A stretch of DNA of 17,774 nucleotides from an uncultured Lachnospiraceae bacterium (GTDB lineage Bacteria; Bacillota; Clostridia; Lachnospirales; Lachnospiraceae): positions 1 to 17,774 of the forward strand of contig CAJUEI010000059.1 in assembly GCA_910585255.1 (NCBI GenBank), read 5' to 3'. The notes under the pieces were generated by a model, which was given only the letters and a program-made list of their open reading frames with translations, made no database searches and was not told where the DNA came from. Positions 1 through 8,209 of this stretch are shown one piece after another (positions within the stretch are counted from its first letter, which is position 1; each line of letters opens with the position of its first letter). Made by a program: the position numbers and the translations under genes.

Positions 1-165
1 CGAATTGCACCCCGGTCCGTCCGGCTGGATACACGTCAATTCAGAAGCATTAGACGTTCTACCTTTTCGGAGAGCGGAACAGCGGGAAGGGATCGCTTCT
101 CCACTCTAGCGTCCTCCTCCCCTCAATCCCCCCTGAAACCTCTCCTTCCCCAACCAAAATTTTAC
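1..165 (+). repeat. Dispersed structured intergenic element, copy 1 (left end cut off)
   Basis: First of three related non-coding copies, lying 3' of feoB. The window begins inside the nested hairpin seen whole in copy 2: base 1 is the last base of the inner stem, GAATTG (2-7) is the internal-loop strand, and CACCCC (8-13) is the 3' side of the outer stem. The shared core follows: GGTCCGTCCGG (14-24), GGATACAC, a GAATTG/CAATTC closing pair (2-7 with 37-42), a small hairpin with loop CATTAGAC (48-55), then CTTTTCGGAGAGCGGAACAGC-like sequence (about 63-83). The variable part after it differs from the other copies, but a CCACTCTAGCG block and a pyrimidine-rich tail (about 110-165, sharing TCCCCCCTG with copy 2) can be aligned. 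No open frame of interest lies here. The name and function are unknown to me. Confidence 0.75.
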
Positions 166-197
166 CCCCTCCAAAAAAATACAAGATCATTTATCAT

Positions 198-2186
198 TCA
201 GCCCATTCCCATTATCCGCCCAGCCTGATAAACCACCAAAGCCACTCCCCAAGCCAGCACAAGCTGAAACCCAATCATTCCAAACGTCCACTTCCAGGAA
301 TGTGTTTCCTTTCGTATTGTCCCTATCGTAGCAGCACAAGGAACATATAACAGACAAAACAGCATCAGACAATAGGCATTTAATGCCCCAAATCCGCTCT
401 GTTCCAAAATCTGTGCCATCTCAGCCATTCCCACAGCAGAATTAATATTCCCAATCCCAAACAAGACCGAAAAACTCGAAACGACCACTTCTTTTGCACT
501 AATCCCGGAAATCAAAGCCACTCCAATCTGCCACATTCCAAGCCCTGCCGGAGCCAATACCGGTACCAAAAGCCGTCCAACCATTGCCCCAAAACTCTGT
601 GCTACATCCTCAGTCAGTCCGTGCAGATTAAAATTCAGCAGAAACCAAAGTACAATAGAAGCAACAAAAATCGTAGTTCCTGCCTTTGTCAGATAATCCT
701 TTACTTTTTCCCATACATACACCCCGATTGTCCGTGCATTTGGTGTTTTATATTCCGGCAGTTCAATTAACAGATTATTTTCTGCCTGTGCCCTATCTAT
801 CTTTCCGACAATTAAAGAAACTAAAATTGCCATAACAAGTCCTATTACATACATAGAAAAAGCTGCTACCATAGCATACTTTCCAAAAAAACATCCCGCT
901 AATAAGACATAAATCGGCAGTCTTGCTGAACAAGACATAAATGGAATTACTAAAATCGTCTTTCTTCTGTCTTTCTCCTTCTCTAAAGCACGAGTAGCCA
1001 TAATAGCCGGAACCGTACAGCCAAATCCCAATACCATAGGCAAAAATGCCTTCCCGGAAAGTCCCATCTTGCTCATCAGATGATCCATAACATAAGCCAC
1101 TCTAGCCATATACCCGCTGTCCTCTAAAAAGGCAAGGGCAAGAAATAAAATAAAAATATTAGGCAGAAAAGTTAAAATCCCCCCTACTCCTGCAATAATT
1201 CCATCTACTATCAAAGAAACCATCCAATCCGCTATATGTACTGCCTGCAGCAGTCCTAGTATCATACCGGAAAATGTCTCTATCCCCAGTTCAAAATACC
1301 CCTTTAAAAAATCTCCCACCGTAAAAGTCAAAAAAAATACACATGCCATAATTCCTAAAAAGATCGGAAGCCCCCAAACCGAATGGGTCAATACTGCATC
1401 AATTCGATCGGTTGCCTGAGACTTAGACTCCCGATTGACCAGTGTCTCTTCTACTACTTCATCGATATACTCATATTTTTGAAAAATAATTTCTTTTTCA
1501 TAATTTTTTTCTTCCAGCTTTGCTTTTTGATAGGTATCCTCAATCTCCCGATCGTTCTCCAATAACTTTATGGCATACCACCGGCTATGCATTAGTTCCC
1601 CGTAATAAGTCCGCAGTTTTTCCTCAACCGCTGCAATCTGTTCCTCAATTTCCGTATGATACCGCATTACCACTCCCTGCGGACCTTCTTCAAAATGATG
1701 GACAACTGCATGAAGAAGCACATCCAAACCAGTCCGCTTTCTTGCTGATACCGGAACAACCGGAATCCCGCCAAGCATCTCCGGCAGACGGTGCAGATCG
1801 ATTTCCATTCCTCTTTCTTCTACAATATCCATCATATTCAGTGCCAATATAACCGGCTTTTTCATTTCTAATAGCTGCAGTGTCAAATATAAATTTCGCT
1901 CCAAAGAAGAGGCATCTACTACATTTACAATTACGTCCATATTTTCTTCCATAATGCATCTTCTAGAAACCTTCTCTTCAATCGAATAAGAAGACAAACT
2001 ATAGATTCCCGGCAAATCAATCAGTTTTAATCGCTGTTCTTTATATTGTGTCTCTCCCTCTACCCGCTCTACCGTAACTCCCGGCCAATTTGCCACTTTA
2101 AGATTTGCTCCCGTAAATGCATTAAACAACGTTGTCTTTCCACAATTTGGATTCCCTGCAAATCCTACTACAATCGGTCTGTCCAT
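198..2186 (-). CDS. feoB: Ferrous iron transport protein B (FeoB)
   Basis: Membrane GTPase that carries Fe2+ into the cell, 662 residues. The N-terminal G domain has G1 GNPNCGKT (residues 11-18), the switch threonine T38, G3 DLPG (57-60), G4 NMMD (117-120) and a SARKRTG stretch that fits G5. A helical linker (about 165-265, typical GDI-like position) leads to the membrane part from about residue 270, with the FeoB gate motifs GFGCTVPAIMATRAL and ISAKEVVVSSFSVLFG and a late YVPCAATIGTIRKE segment. The length suits Gram-positive FeoB; there is no fused FeoC-like tail. The start ATG abuts the feoA stop codon (TAG-ATG), and its ribosome site AAGGAGG lies inside the last codons of feoA, so translation is probably coupled. 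No convincing terminator hairpin is visible downstream, only a T7 run at 174-180 on this strand. Confidence 0.97.
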   Translation of the reverse strand: MDRPIVVGFAGNPNCGKTTLFNAFTGANLKVANWPGVTVERVEGETQYKEQRLKLIDLPGIYSLSSYSIEEKVSRRCIMEENMDVIVNVVDASSLERNLYLTLQLLEMKKPVILALNMMDIVEERGMEIDLHRLPEMLGGIPVVPVSARKRTGLDVLLHAVVHHFEEGPQGVVMRYHTEIEEQIAAVEEKLRTYYGELMHSRWYAIKLLENDREIEDTYQKAKLEEKNYEKEIIFQKYEYIDEVVEETLVNRESKSQATDRIDAVLTHSVWGLPIFLGIMACVFFLTFTVGDFLKGYFELGIETFSGMILGLLQAVHIADWMVSLIVDGIIAGVGGILTFLPNIFILFLALAFLEDSGYMARVAYVMDHLMSKMGLSGKAFLPMVLGFGCTVPAIMATRALEKEKDRRKTILVIPFMSCSARLPIYVLLAGCFFGKYAMVAAFSMYVIGLVMAILVSLIVGKIDRAQAENNLLIELPEYKTPNARTIGVYVWEKVKDYLTKAGTTIFVASIVLWFLLNFNLHGLTEDVAQSFGAMVGRLLVPVLAPAGLGMWQIGVALISGISAKEVVVSSFSVLFGIGNINSAVGMAEMAQILEQSGFGALNAYCLMLFCLLYVPCAATIGTIRKETHSWKWTFGMIGFQLVLAWGVALVVYQAGRIMGMG

Positions 2187-2215
2187 CTATTTTTCCTCCT
2201 TAGGAACGACTTCAA
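2187..2215 (-). promoter_or_regulatory. feoB ribosome binding site encoded within the feoA 3' end
   Basis: The feoA codons for P-K-E-E-K carry AAGGAGG six bases before the stop TAG, and TAG is followed at once by the feoB ATG. The Shine-Dalgarno site of feoB is therefore coding sequence of feoA, which ties the two proteins' synthesis together. Confidence 0.85.
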
Positions 2216-2420
2216 TTCCCTGTGCAATATGTTTTCCTATCGCCAGTCTGGTTCCCCGTACTTTTATAATACAAGCACCTCCATGCTTTGCATTTAGCTT
2301 TTGTATAACTGTCATTTCATTAATGCCCAATGCCTGCAATCGCCTTGTTAGCTGAAACTGTTCTAACTGAATCCCTACAATCTGAAAATTCCCTCCGATT
2401 TTTCCTTCATATAGTGTCAT
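2187..2420 (-). CDS. feoA: Ferrous iron transport protein A (FeoA)
   Basis: Small cytosolic SH3-like protein of 77 residues that supports FeoB. It begins MTLYEGKIGG, matching the usual FeoA opening (a loose MTL.E...G pattern), and has the family's RRLQALGI and RGTRLAIG segments, where the latter normally reads as RG..LALR. It is the first gene of feoAB and is directly followed by feoB without a spacer. The ribosome site is odd: AAAGGAG lies about 16 bases before the ATG, in a purine-rich leader with several near-matches, so initiation may be inefficient or use a weaker GAG nearer the start. A strong promoter (2489-2517) lies about 70 bases upstream. The family call is firm; how it is regulated by metal is not settled by the sequence. 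Confidence 0.93.
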   Translation of the reverse strand: MTLYEGKIGGNFQIVGIQLEQFQLTRRLQALGINEMTVIQKLNAKHGGACIIKVRGTRLAIGKHIAQGIEVVPKEEK

Positions 2421-2488
2421 CTTTTTTTCTCTATTTCTCCTTTCGTATCTCTTACCCTTTTCCTTTTTCCCTTTCTAATTTCAGATAC

Positions 2489-2517
2489 ATTCTAGCACAA
2501 AAAAAAGGACCTGTCAC
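2489..2517 (-). promoter_or_regulatory. feoAB sigma-A-type promoter
   Basis: On the minus strand GTGACA (-35, 2512-2517) and TAGAAT (-10, 2489-2494) are 17 bases apart, and the -10 has a TG extension (TGC before it). It sits between the terminator of the upstream gene and feoA, giving a leader of about 60 purine-rich bases. Confidence 0.75.
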
Positions 2518-2533
2518 TAAGAAACTTTTCTTA
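2518..2533. promoter_or_regulatory. 16-bp palindrome next to the feoAB -35, possible operator
   Basis: TAAGAAACTTTTCTTA has two perfect 7-base arms around CT and touches the -35 hexamer of the feoAB promoter. That position would suit a metal-responsive regulator, but it does not match a Fur, DtxR or MntR box that I can recognise. It could also be chance in AT-rich DNA. Confidence 0.35.
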
Positions 2534-2601
2534 ATCCTATCGGAAATTTGCTTTTAAATTTTACAATATTGACAGAACCGATTATAAATTTTTTAAAAAT
2601 A

Positions 2602-2646
2602 AAGGAAGTTTTTTATTTTCTAATTTTTAAAATAAAAAACTTCCTT
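2602..2646 (-). terminator. Strong hairpin downstream of the cell-wall-binding protein gene
   Basis: A perfect 18-base stem (2602-2619 with 2629-2646) surrounds a 9-base loop. Its core is AAGGAAG then a T-run, mirrored as an A-run then CTTCCTT. It lies about 80 bases after the stop of the 762-residue gene and before the feoAB promoter. The A and T runs are in the stem, so it could act in either direction. Confidence 0.75.
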
Positions 2647-2724
2647 AGGTCAAATATATTTCTCTTATCAAAAAATTATTTTTCTTATGAAAAAACTTCT
2701 GAACTATGACAATTCCTTACACTC

Positions 2725-5013
2725 TTATGGTATCCATGCTCCATTTTGATCCACTTGGTAGCCGTCTGGTGTAACAGTATTCAGCAAACACTCTCCGCTT
2801 TTCGAAAGAAAATACCATTTTCCTCCGATATTCTTCCAGCCGGTAGCCATCTCTCCGCTCTTTGGATTTAGATAATACCACTTTCCGTTTACTAACTGCC
2901 ATCCTTCTGTCATCTCTCCATTCTTTGGATTCAAATAATACCATTTTCCATCTGCTGTCTGCAGCCAACTGGTTTTCATATCTCCGTTTTTAGAGTCTAA
3001 ATAATACCACTTTCCATTTACCTGCTGCCAATTCGTAGCCATCTCACAATTTCCCTGCAGATAATACCAAACTCCTGCTGCATTTCGATACCATCCGGTC
3101 TTTAATATTCCGTCTGCTCCAGCATAATACCACTTTCCATCCTTATTAATCCACTCTGATTTTGCAACACTTCCATCTGGCTTTATAAAACGTTTTCCTG
3201 TACTATAATTTTGAATACCTTGAGTAAAACGATTACTTGTATTAGAACTGCTGCTATTATCGTCATCATCATCGTCATCATCATTATCATTATCCGGTTT
3301 TTGTGATGGATCTGACGGGTTTGACGGATTTGATGGGTTTGACGGATTAGAAGGCTGTTCTGGTGAAGGAAGTGCCATTTCAGCAAAAACAAATGTACTG
3401 AATTTTGTTACTGAAAATGTAATCTTTCCATCTGCCCGAAATACCGGATAAATTCTTTCCGGCTGCCCGTCTGAATGATAATGAAGAATTACCAATCTTG
3501 ATAACAGGACTCCCTTTGGCGGATACATCGTTACCGTAATCGGAGCTGCCAATACCTTTTCCTCTTTTATCTTATCACATATATCCCCAGTTATATCAAT
3601 ATTAATCTGTACAGGATTACTATATAATACAGAATTAACTTCTTTTTCCTGTTCTTTTGGCACTTCCTTAAAATTCAGTGTAACCGCTCCTCCCGAAACA
3701 GAATTCATCGCTGCTCCTACTACTTTAATATCTCCAAATAATGCGGAATGTTCCACACTTTTCTCTACTTTAATATTTTCATGAGCAGCCATATATTCCT
3801 GTTCGATTTTCTCCATCTGGTTCAGAAATTCTTCATCTGTCTGCATAGCAACCGCAACATTCTCAATTCCTGCTTTCTCTACATCTTTCAAAACACTTTC
3901 TGCGGTTGTATCTGCCAAATCTTCTTTTACTTCATTTACCTTATTATAAACCTTAAACTCTTCTGATTTTGTTGCTTCTCCATTAGCAATTACTTCAATA
4001 TCCGTTGAAATAGGAGTTACTATTGCAACAAACTCTATACCCTCCTGTCCCATATATTTTTGAATATTTGGCCATGACTCTAAAGTAGTAAGATCAAATT
4101 GAAGCGGCTTTGTCAGATCTACATCTGTCGGTCTAAATTTCCTGCCATAACCTCCCTGCCTTTTTCCATTCCGATATACTTCTAACTTCACATCGTATGT
4201 TACATACTCTATTGCTTCTGGATCCCACTCTATAATAGTTGGTAGGGCTTCTCCCTCTTTTGCCCGCCACCGAAGCTCTTTTATTGCTGGAAGCTGCTGA
4301 CTTGGGCGAACATATTCATAGACTTCCGAATAGAGTTCTTCACTGTCCCCAAGTGTTTTACTTTCTCCAATCGCTTTTATAGATATTTTGTAAGTACCGC
4401 TCTCATTAATATAAAAGGAAAAATTAGAGGAGCGATATCCTTGCTTTCTTGGTCTAATATTTGTCCAAGAAACCGCTTCATCATTTAAATAAAGTGTAAC
4501 CAGGTAGATTCTATCCTCTAAATCTTGATTCGATTCCAAATCCCAATTCAAAAAATACGTTCCTTTTCCTTCCCATTTCACTCCTGCCATAATAGGAATC
4601 GATTCCAAGACTTCTTCCGATACCTGATATGTATAACGCTCCTTAGTAAAAAAACTTTTCCAGCTTTCCATTGGAATCTCCAAACAGTCCTCTCTTACCC
4701 GAAACTCCTTTATCTGAATAGGGGTTTGATTGGTCTGAATCCAAAGTATTTTTCCATATGAACTTCTGCTTTTTCCATAACGCAATTCTACTTTTCCTGC
4801 TATTTGTCCATCTGCATCTTTAATCGTATAAGTATAAAGCCGTACTTGTCCGTCTTCTTGTGAAGCACTCAAAGAAAGTCTTACCGCACCTTGATCTTGC
4901 ATAAAAATAACTTCTTCCTCTTCTGCCAAAACAAAAAAAGCAGACATACAAGACAACATCATTACAGCAATTATAATACAGATCGATTTCCAACTTTTCT
5001 TTACTTTCTGCAT
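2725..5013 (-). CDS. Secreted surface protein with C-terminal cell-wall-binding repeats
   Basis: Predicted exported protein of 762 residues. A signal peptide is clear: KVKKSWK, then a hydrophobic stretch, with a likely cut after VLA near residue 30. The body (about 40-545) has no catalytic motif I recognise. It contains a fibronectin-like stretch (about 245-345) and, near 440-545, a beta-rich domain ending LVILHYHSDGQPERIYPV and VTKFSTFVFAE, a pattern common in clostridial surface proteins. A low-complexity linker follows (about 551-600: PSN repeats, an Asp run, a Ser/Asn run). The last 155 residues or so hold at least six GW..NGKWYYL-type repeats (choline-binding/CW family), expected to hold the protein non-covalently on the wall. 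The ribosome site AGGGAG is 8 bases before the ATG. It stands alone between two terminators. The ligand and role are unknown. Confidence 0.88.
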   Translation of the reverse strand: MQKVKKSWKSICIIIAVMMLSCMSAFFVLAEEEEVIFMQDQGAVRLSLSASQEDGQVRLYTYTIKDADGQIAGKVELRYGKSRSSYGKILWIQTNQTPIQIKEFRVREDCLEIPMESWKSFFTKERYTYQVSEEVLESIPIMAGVKWEGKGTYFLNWDLESNQDLEDRIYLVTLYLNDEAVSWTNIRPRKQGYRSSNFSFYINESGTYKISIKAIGESKTLGDSEELYSEVYEYVRPSQQLPAIKELRWRAKEGEALPTIIEWDPEAIEYVTYDVKLEVYRNGKRQGGYGRKFRPTDVDLTKPLQFDLTTLESWPNIQKYMGQEGIEFVAIVTPISTDIEVIANGEATKSEEFKVYNKVNEVKEDLADTTAESVLKDVEKAGIENVAVAMQTDEEFLNQMEKIEQEYMAAHENIKVEKSVEHSALFGDIKVVGAAMNSVSGGAVTLNFKEVPKEQEKEVNSVLYSNPVQINIDITGDICDKIKEEKVLAAPITVTMYPPKGVLLSRLVILHYHSDGQPERIYPVFRADGKITFSVTKFSTFVFAEMALPSPEQPSNPSNPSNPSNPSDPSQKPDNDNDDDDDDDDNSSSSNTSNRFTQGIQNYSTGKRFIKPDGSVAKSEWINKDGKWYYAGADGILKTGWYRNAAGVWYYLQGNCEMATNWQQVNGKWYYLDSKNGDMKTSWLQTADGKWYYLNPKNGEMTEGWQLVNGKWYYLNPKSGEMATGWKNIGGKWYFLSKSGECLLNTVTPDGYQVDQNGAWIP
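3257..3352 (-). repeat. Microsatellite-like coding repeats in the protein linker
   Basis: Two short tandem repeats sit side by side in the surface-protein gene. At 3308-3352 a 9-base unit (GGGTTTGAC-like on the plus strand) occurs five times and encodes Pro-Ser-Asn/Asp. At about 3257-3294 a three-base CAT/CGT/TAT unit encodes mostly Asp. Both can change length without a frameshift. Confidence 0.8.
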
Positions 5014-5029
5014 GTTCTGTTCTCCCTTC

Positions 5030-5060
5030 TAGATATGCAGTTTTTTTGTCCGCATATCTA
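5030..5060 (-). promoter_or_regulatory. Inverted repeat in the leader just before the surface-protein ribosome site
   Basis: TAGATATGC (5030-5038) pairs with GCATATCTA (5052-5060), 9 bases around a 13-base loop that holds a T7 run on the plus strand (A7 in the transcript). The hairpin ends directly before the AGGGAG ribosome site, so it may act as an operator or as an RNA hairpin affecting translation. I do not recognise a regulator for it. Confidence 0.45.
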
Positions 5061-5344
5061 TTATCTATCATTCCTTACAAATAAACATAACCCTGTTCCC
5101 CAAATCTTTTTTCTCTATTCACTATCGTTTCACATAAGCACCCCTCATTTCTTAGACTGCCCGCTGTTTTATCCGGCAACCCTTTTCTTTAAAACATATT
5201 ATACTACACCACTATGACAAACTCTGTCTCTCTTTAAAATTTGTATAAGAATTCAGAAAATTTCTTCATTCCATTCAAAAACACCTTATTCGCCGCTCTC
5301 CTTTCCTATCTACCCGCCACAGAACACGGGCATGTCTTTCATAC
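5061..5344 (-). promoter_or_regulatory. Long intergenic leader with a weak promoter candidate for the surface protein
   Basis: There is no gene between the telA terminator and the surface-protein start. A perfect TATAAT lies at 5198-5203 on the minus strand, but the nearest -35-like TTGTCA (5215-5220) is only 11 bases away, so the promoter call is tentative. If used, it leaves a leader of about 180 bases. I looked for known riboswitch cores such as c-di-GMP and found no match. Confidence 0.3.
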
Positions 5345-5377
5345 TAAAAAAATGGTACAGCAAAAGCCATACCATTT
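5345..5377 (-). terminator. Rho-independent terminator of xpaC-telA
   Basis: On the minus strand AAATGGTATGGC pairs with GCTGTACCATTT (12 pairs including two G-T) around a TTTT loop, and a T-run continues after the stem. It starts about 43 bases after the telA stop codon. Confidence 0.85.
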
Positions 5378-5419
5378 AAAAATCCAAGCGTTACACACAC
5401 TCTCTTCTATTACATTTCT

Positions 5420-6589
5420 CTATTTACTAAGCGTCATTAACTTATTCTTCAGTTCATTCTCAATCCGATTCAGTTCCACTTCAGCATCTGCCCTCTTCTG
5501 CCGTCCCTCTGTCTGAATCCGCATTACCTCATCCAAAGTACTAATTAAGTTTTCATTTGTCTTCTTCAAAGTCTCAATATCCACAATCCCACGCTCCGTT
5601 TCCTTAGCCGTTTCAATTGTAGCCATCTTCAGCGTCTCCGCATTTTTCCGAAGCAGTTCGTTCGTCATATTCGTTACTTCCCGCTGTGCACTGGCTGCCT
5701 GCTGTGAATGTGCGACTCCAAGTGCCAATACCATCTGACTCTTCCAAAGCGGAATGGTATTTACAATCGTAGACTGAATCTTTTCCGCCATCAGCGTATC
5801 ATTATTTTGTATCAGCCGAATCTGAGGTGCCATCTGAATCGAAATCATCCTTGTCAATTCCAGATCATGAATCTTTTTCTCAAATCGATTAATCATGGCA
5901 TTGTAATCATTTACTGCCTGTGCATCCTCCGGCAGTCCTGTTCTCTGTGCACGTGCCATTAACTCCGGTAATTCCTTTGCCTTTACATTCGCCAGTTTTT
6001 TCTTTCCAGCAAGAATATACATCGAAATCTCCTTAAAATATGTTTTATTCAGTTCATACATCTTATCCAGCATCGCCACATCCTTTAAAAGCTGAATCTG
6101 ATGTCCCTCCAATGTCTGACAGATATTATTGACATTGGTCTCTGCCTTTGCATATTTTACTTTCATTCCTTCTAATTTATTACTGCTTTTTTTAAAAAAT
6201 CCCAAAAATCCTTTGCTTTCCTCTTCTGCATCAAAATTCTTTAATTCCATTACCACGCTGCTTAACATCTCGCCAAGCTCGCCCATATCCTTTGTTTTAA
6301 CATTATTCAATGCCGTCTCAGAAAAATCAGCCATTTTCTTTTGTGCCCCGGCACCATACTGAAGAATCATATTCGAATTATTAATATCAATCTGAGATGC
6401 AAAATTTTCTACCATCCGTAACTCTTCCGCTGATAAATTACTTTCGTCTAAAATCGGTTTTTCCGGCGGTACTGCCGGCTTCTGCGGCTCTGCTGCTGCA
6501 ATAGGTGCTGATTCTGGAAATGGTTCAAACGTAAGAGTAGGAACCGCTCCTTCTAATGTTAATTCTACTTCCTTTAATTCTTCGCTCAT
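5420..6589 (-). CDS. telA: TelA/YaaN family toxic anion resistance protein
   Basis: Soluble, largely helical protein of 389 residues in the TelA family, which is linked to tellurite and other toxic-anion resistance and to envelope stress; its biochemical action is not established. Landmarks are a low-complexity Pro/Ala/Glu opening, FASQIDINNSNMILQYGAGAQ, the FLGFFKK segment, NNICQTLEGHQIQLLKDVAMLDKMY, and IQMAPQIRLIQNNDTLMAEKIQ with NTIPLWKSQMVLAL near the C-terminus, followed by coiled-coil. A longer frame opens at 6625, its ATG overlapping the xpaC stop as TAATG, but no ribosome site precedes that ATG. I prefer the ATG at 6589 because GAGAGG lies 5 bases before it. It follows xpaC, the same order as xpaC-yaaN in Bacillus, and ends at a clear terminator, so the two genes are probably one operon. 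Confidence 0.9.
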   Translation of the reverse strand: MSEELKEVELTLEGAVPTLTFEPFPESAPIAAAEPQKPAVPPEKPILDESNLSAEELRMVENFASQIDINNSNMILQYGAGAQKKMADFSETALNNVKTKDMGELGEMLSSVVMELKNFDAEEESKGFLGFFKKSSNKLEGMKVKYAKAETNVNNICQTLEGHQIQLLKDVAMLDKMYELNKTYFKEISMYILAGKKKLANVKAKELPELMARAQRTGLPEDAQAVNDYNAMINRFEKKIHDLELTRMISIQMAPQIRLIQNNDTLMAEKIQSTIVNTIPLWKSQMVLALGVAHSQQAASAQREVTNMTNELLRKNAETLKMATIETAKETERGIVDIETLKKTNENLISTLDEVMRIQTEGRQKRADAEVELNRIENELKNKLMTLSK

Positions 6590-6624
6590 GATATCCTCTC
6601 TTTCTAAATGTGAATTGACAGACA

Positions 6625-8031
6625 TTACGACTTCATACGATCAAAGTCTGACTCCTTTAATCCCTCCTGTGCCAGCATCGTATTTAATACGGAAATATCC
6701 GTTGCAATATCCATCGCTTTATCATCAAATAAGCTGTCAAACAACTTATAAAATGCTTTAATAATCGTATCAATTGTATTTTCAATCTCCTGCTTGGAAT
6801 TTCGAATATTATCCGTCTCCACGGTATAATGATCAAATTCCCGATAAGCATTAATCAATTTAATGGTAGTAGGCAGATAATAATCCATAAACTTTCTCAT
6901 CTCACCAATTTTATCTGGATTCTTTTCCAACTCCATAAAAATCCTTCCGATAATATCCTCTAACTTATAAAGCTGATTCGAAATCTCCTCTCCGATAATC
7001 GCCTCATTCGCTTCCCGAATCTGCTTTAAATAACTCTCTCCATCCGTAACTGCCTCCCGCATCTCCTTTACATAAGGATCTTCTTCCTCTCTCTGCCGCT
7101 GCTCCTCCTCTTCTTTTTTCAGCCGTTTCTGCTCCTCTGCCTCCAGCCGATTCCGCTGCTCCAATGCACTTTGTGCCTGCATATACTGTTCATAACTCTC
7201 TGCATTTAAAAAAAGATAATCCTTCTTTTTACTCAGTCTCCCCTGTGGAAACATCTTTAACTCCATCATCTTTCTTAAATCTTTTACCACAAAATTCTTA
7301 TCCTTATCCACCGCTGTTGCTAACTCTTTTATTTCACAAAAAGTACGCCCATGCAGATACTTTACATACTCCCGATAGCGATTCAGCCGCTTTCGAATCG
7401 TATTCCCCCTTGAAAGTAAAAAAATACTAATCAATAAAAACGGCAGCAGAATTCCAAAAGCAACCTCAGCACCTGTCCCTCCAATCCCAGTTCCCATTAA
7501 AATTGCCAAAATACTTTCCGTTACTCCAAATCCCAATACCCCTATCCATCCAAACACCGTTGCCATCATTCCAGAAACACTTCCCGCCGGACGGCTTGTC
7601 ACTAAAGGCGACTGATACCTCTTTGTTGGCACAGCAGACTGCATCCTCCTTACATTATTATAATTTCTGCTTACAGAAGATTTTTCTTTTCCATTTTCTG
7701 GCTCATATGTAGAATAAACCCCATTCCGATACATCATCCTTGTATCATTCTTTTCGCTCTGCTGCTTTCCCTGGACTTGTCCTAACTCCATATTTACCTG
7801 CTGAATCGCTGTATTTACCGTCTTAGAAATTTCCCGATTCAGATTTTTAAAATTACCCTGCGACACCGCACTCTGTACAATATTCTGGATTTCATTCCCC
7901 AGATTAGAGTCTTCTGTCTTTTCTCTTTTTTCCATACGAATACCAAGCCTTTCTTCCCCGTCTTTCTCAATATTTTGATTATATACCACTTTACCATCTG
8001 ACGCAAGATGAATCTTTGTCCCAGAATCCAT
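6625..8031 (-). CDS. xpaC: XpaC family (5-bromo-4-chloroindolyl phosphate hydrolysis) membrane protein
   Basis: Protein of up to 468 residues, assigned to the XpaC family mainly by its C-terminal helical domain and its pairing with telA. The original activity on a chromogenic phosphate does not give a true physiological role. Order: a charged, Gln-rich N-terminus (to about 150), two adjacent membrane segments (about 155-205, VFGWIGVLGFGV and FGILLPFLLISIFLLS), a winged-helix-like stretch with FCEIKELATAVDKDKNFVVKDLRKMM, an Arg/Glu-rich coiled coil (about 295-320), and a helical C-terminal region to FDRMKS. The start is doubtful. The ATG at 8031 has no ribosome site, and TATAAA directly precedes it, which could be a -10. 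The ATG at 7935 (residue 33, MEKREKTED) has AGAAAGG about 12 bases ahead and may be the real start. Confidence 0.85.
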   Translation of the reverse strand: MDSGTKIHLASDGKVVYNQNIEKDGEERLGIRMEKREKTEDSNLGNEIQNIVQSAVSQGNFKNLNREISKTVNTAIQQVNMELGQVQGKQQSEKNDTRMMYRNGVYSTYEPENGKEKSSVSRNYNNVRRMQSAVPTKRYQSPLVTSRPAGSVSGMMATVFGWIGVLGFGVTESILAILMGTGIGGTGAEVAFGILLPFLLISIFLLSRGNTIRKRLNRYREYVKYLHGRTFCEIKELATAVDKDKNFVVKDLRKMMELKMFPQGRLSKKKDYLFLNAESYEQYMQAQSALEQRNRLEAEEQKRLKKEEEEQRQREEEDPYVKEMREAVTDGESYLKQIREANEAIIGEEISNQLYKLEDIIGRIFMELEKNPDKIGEMRKFMDYYLPTTIKLINAYREFDHYTVETDNIRNSKQEIENTIDTIIKAFYKLFDSLFDDKAMDIATDISVLNTMLAQEGLKESDFDRMKS

Positions 8032-8181
8032 TTTATACTATTTTTACAAACCCAAAAAATCAATCAAACATCTAAAATACAAACCAGCCGAAAAAACCAG
8101 CCGAAGCGGAAAAGGGAATTCTTTTTGCTGTGACTTCGGAGGAAAGCTAGAAAGTCTTATGCCTCTGTCAGCCCACTAGGA

Positions 8182-8209
8182 TTTTTTGTCATCTTCAGAT
8201 GACAAAAAA
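8182..8209. repeat. 12-bp hairpin TTTTTTGTCATC / GATGACAAAAAA
   Basis: A perfect 12-base stem with a TTCA loop on the plus strand (TGAA on the other). Its A-run joins the outer stem of the nested hairpin at 8211. Read on the minus strand, the nested hairpin is therefore followed by T7 and then this stem. Confidence 0.8.

Noticed and set aside
2567..2590. TTGACA followed by TATAAA on the plus strand
   Set aside because: Only 8 bases separate the two hexamers, and no gene lies on the plus strand to use it.
2717..2968. Basic 83-codon frame overlapping the end of the surface-protein gene
   Set aside because: It is a shifted reading of the repeated wall-binding coding sequence, with no start signal.
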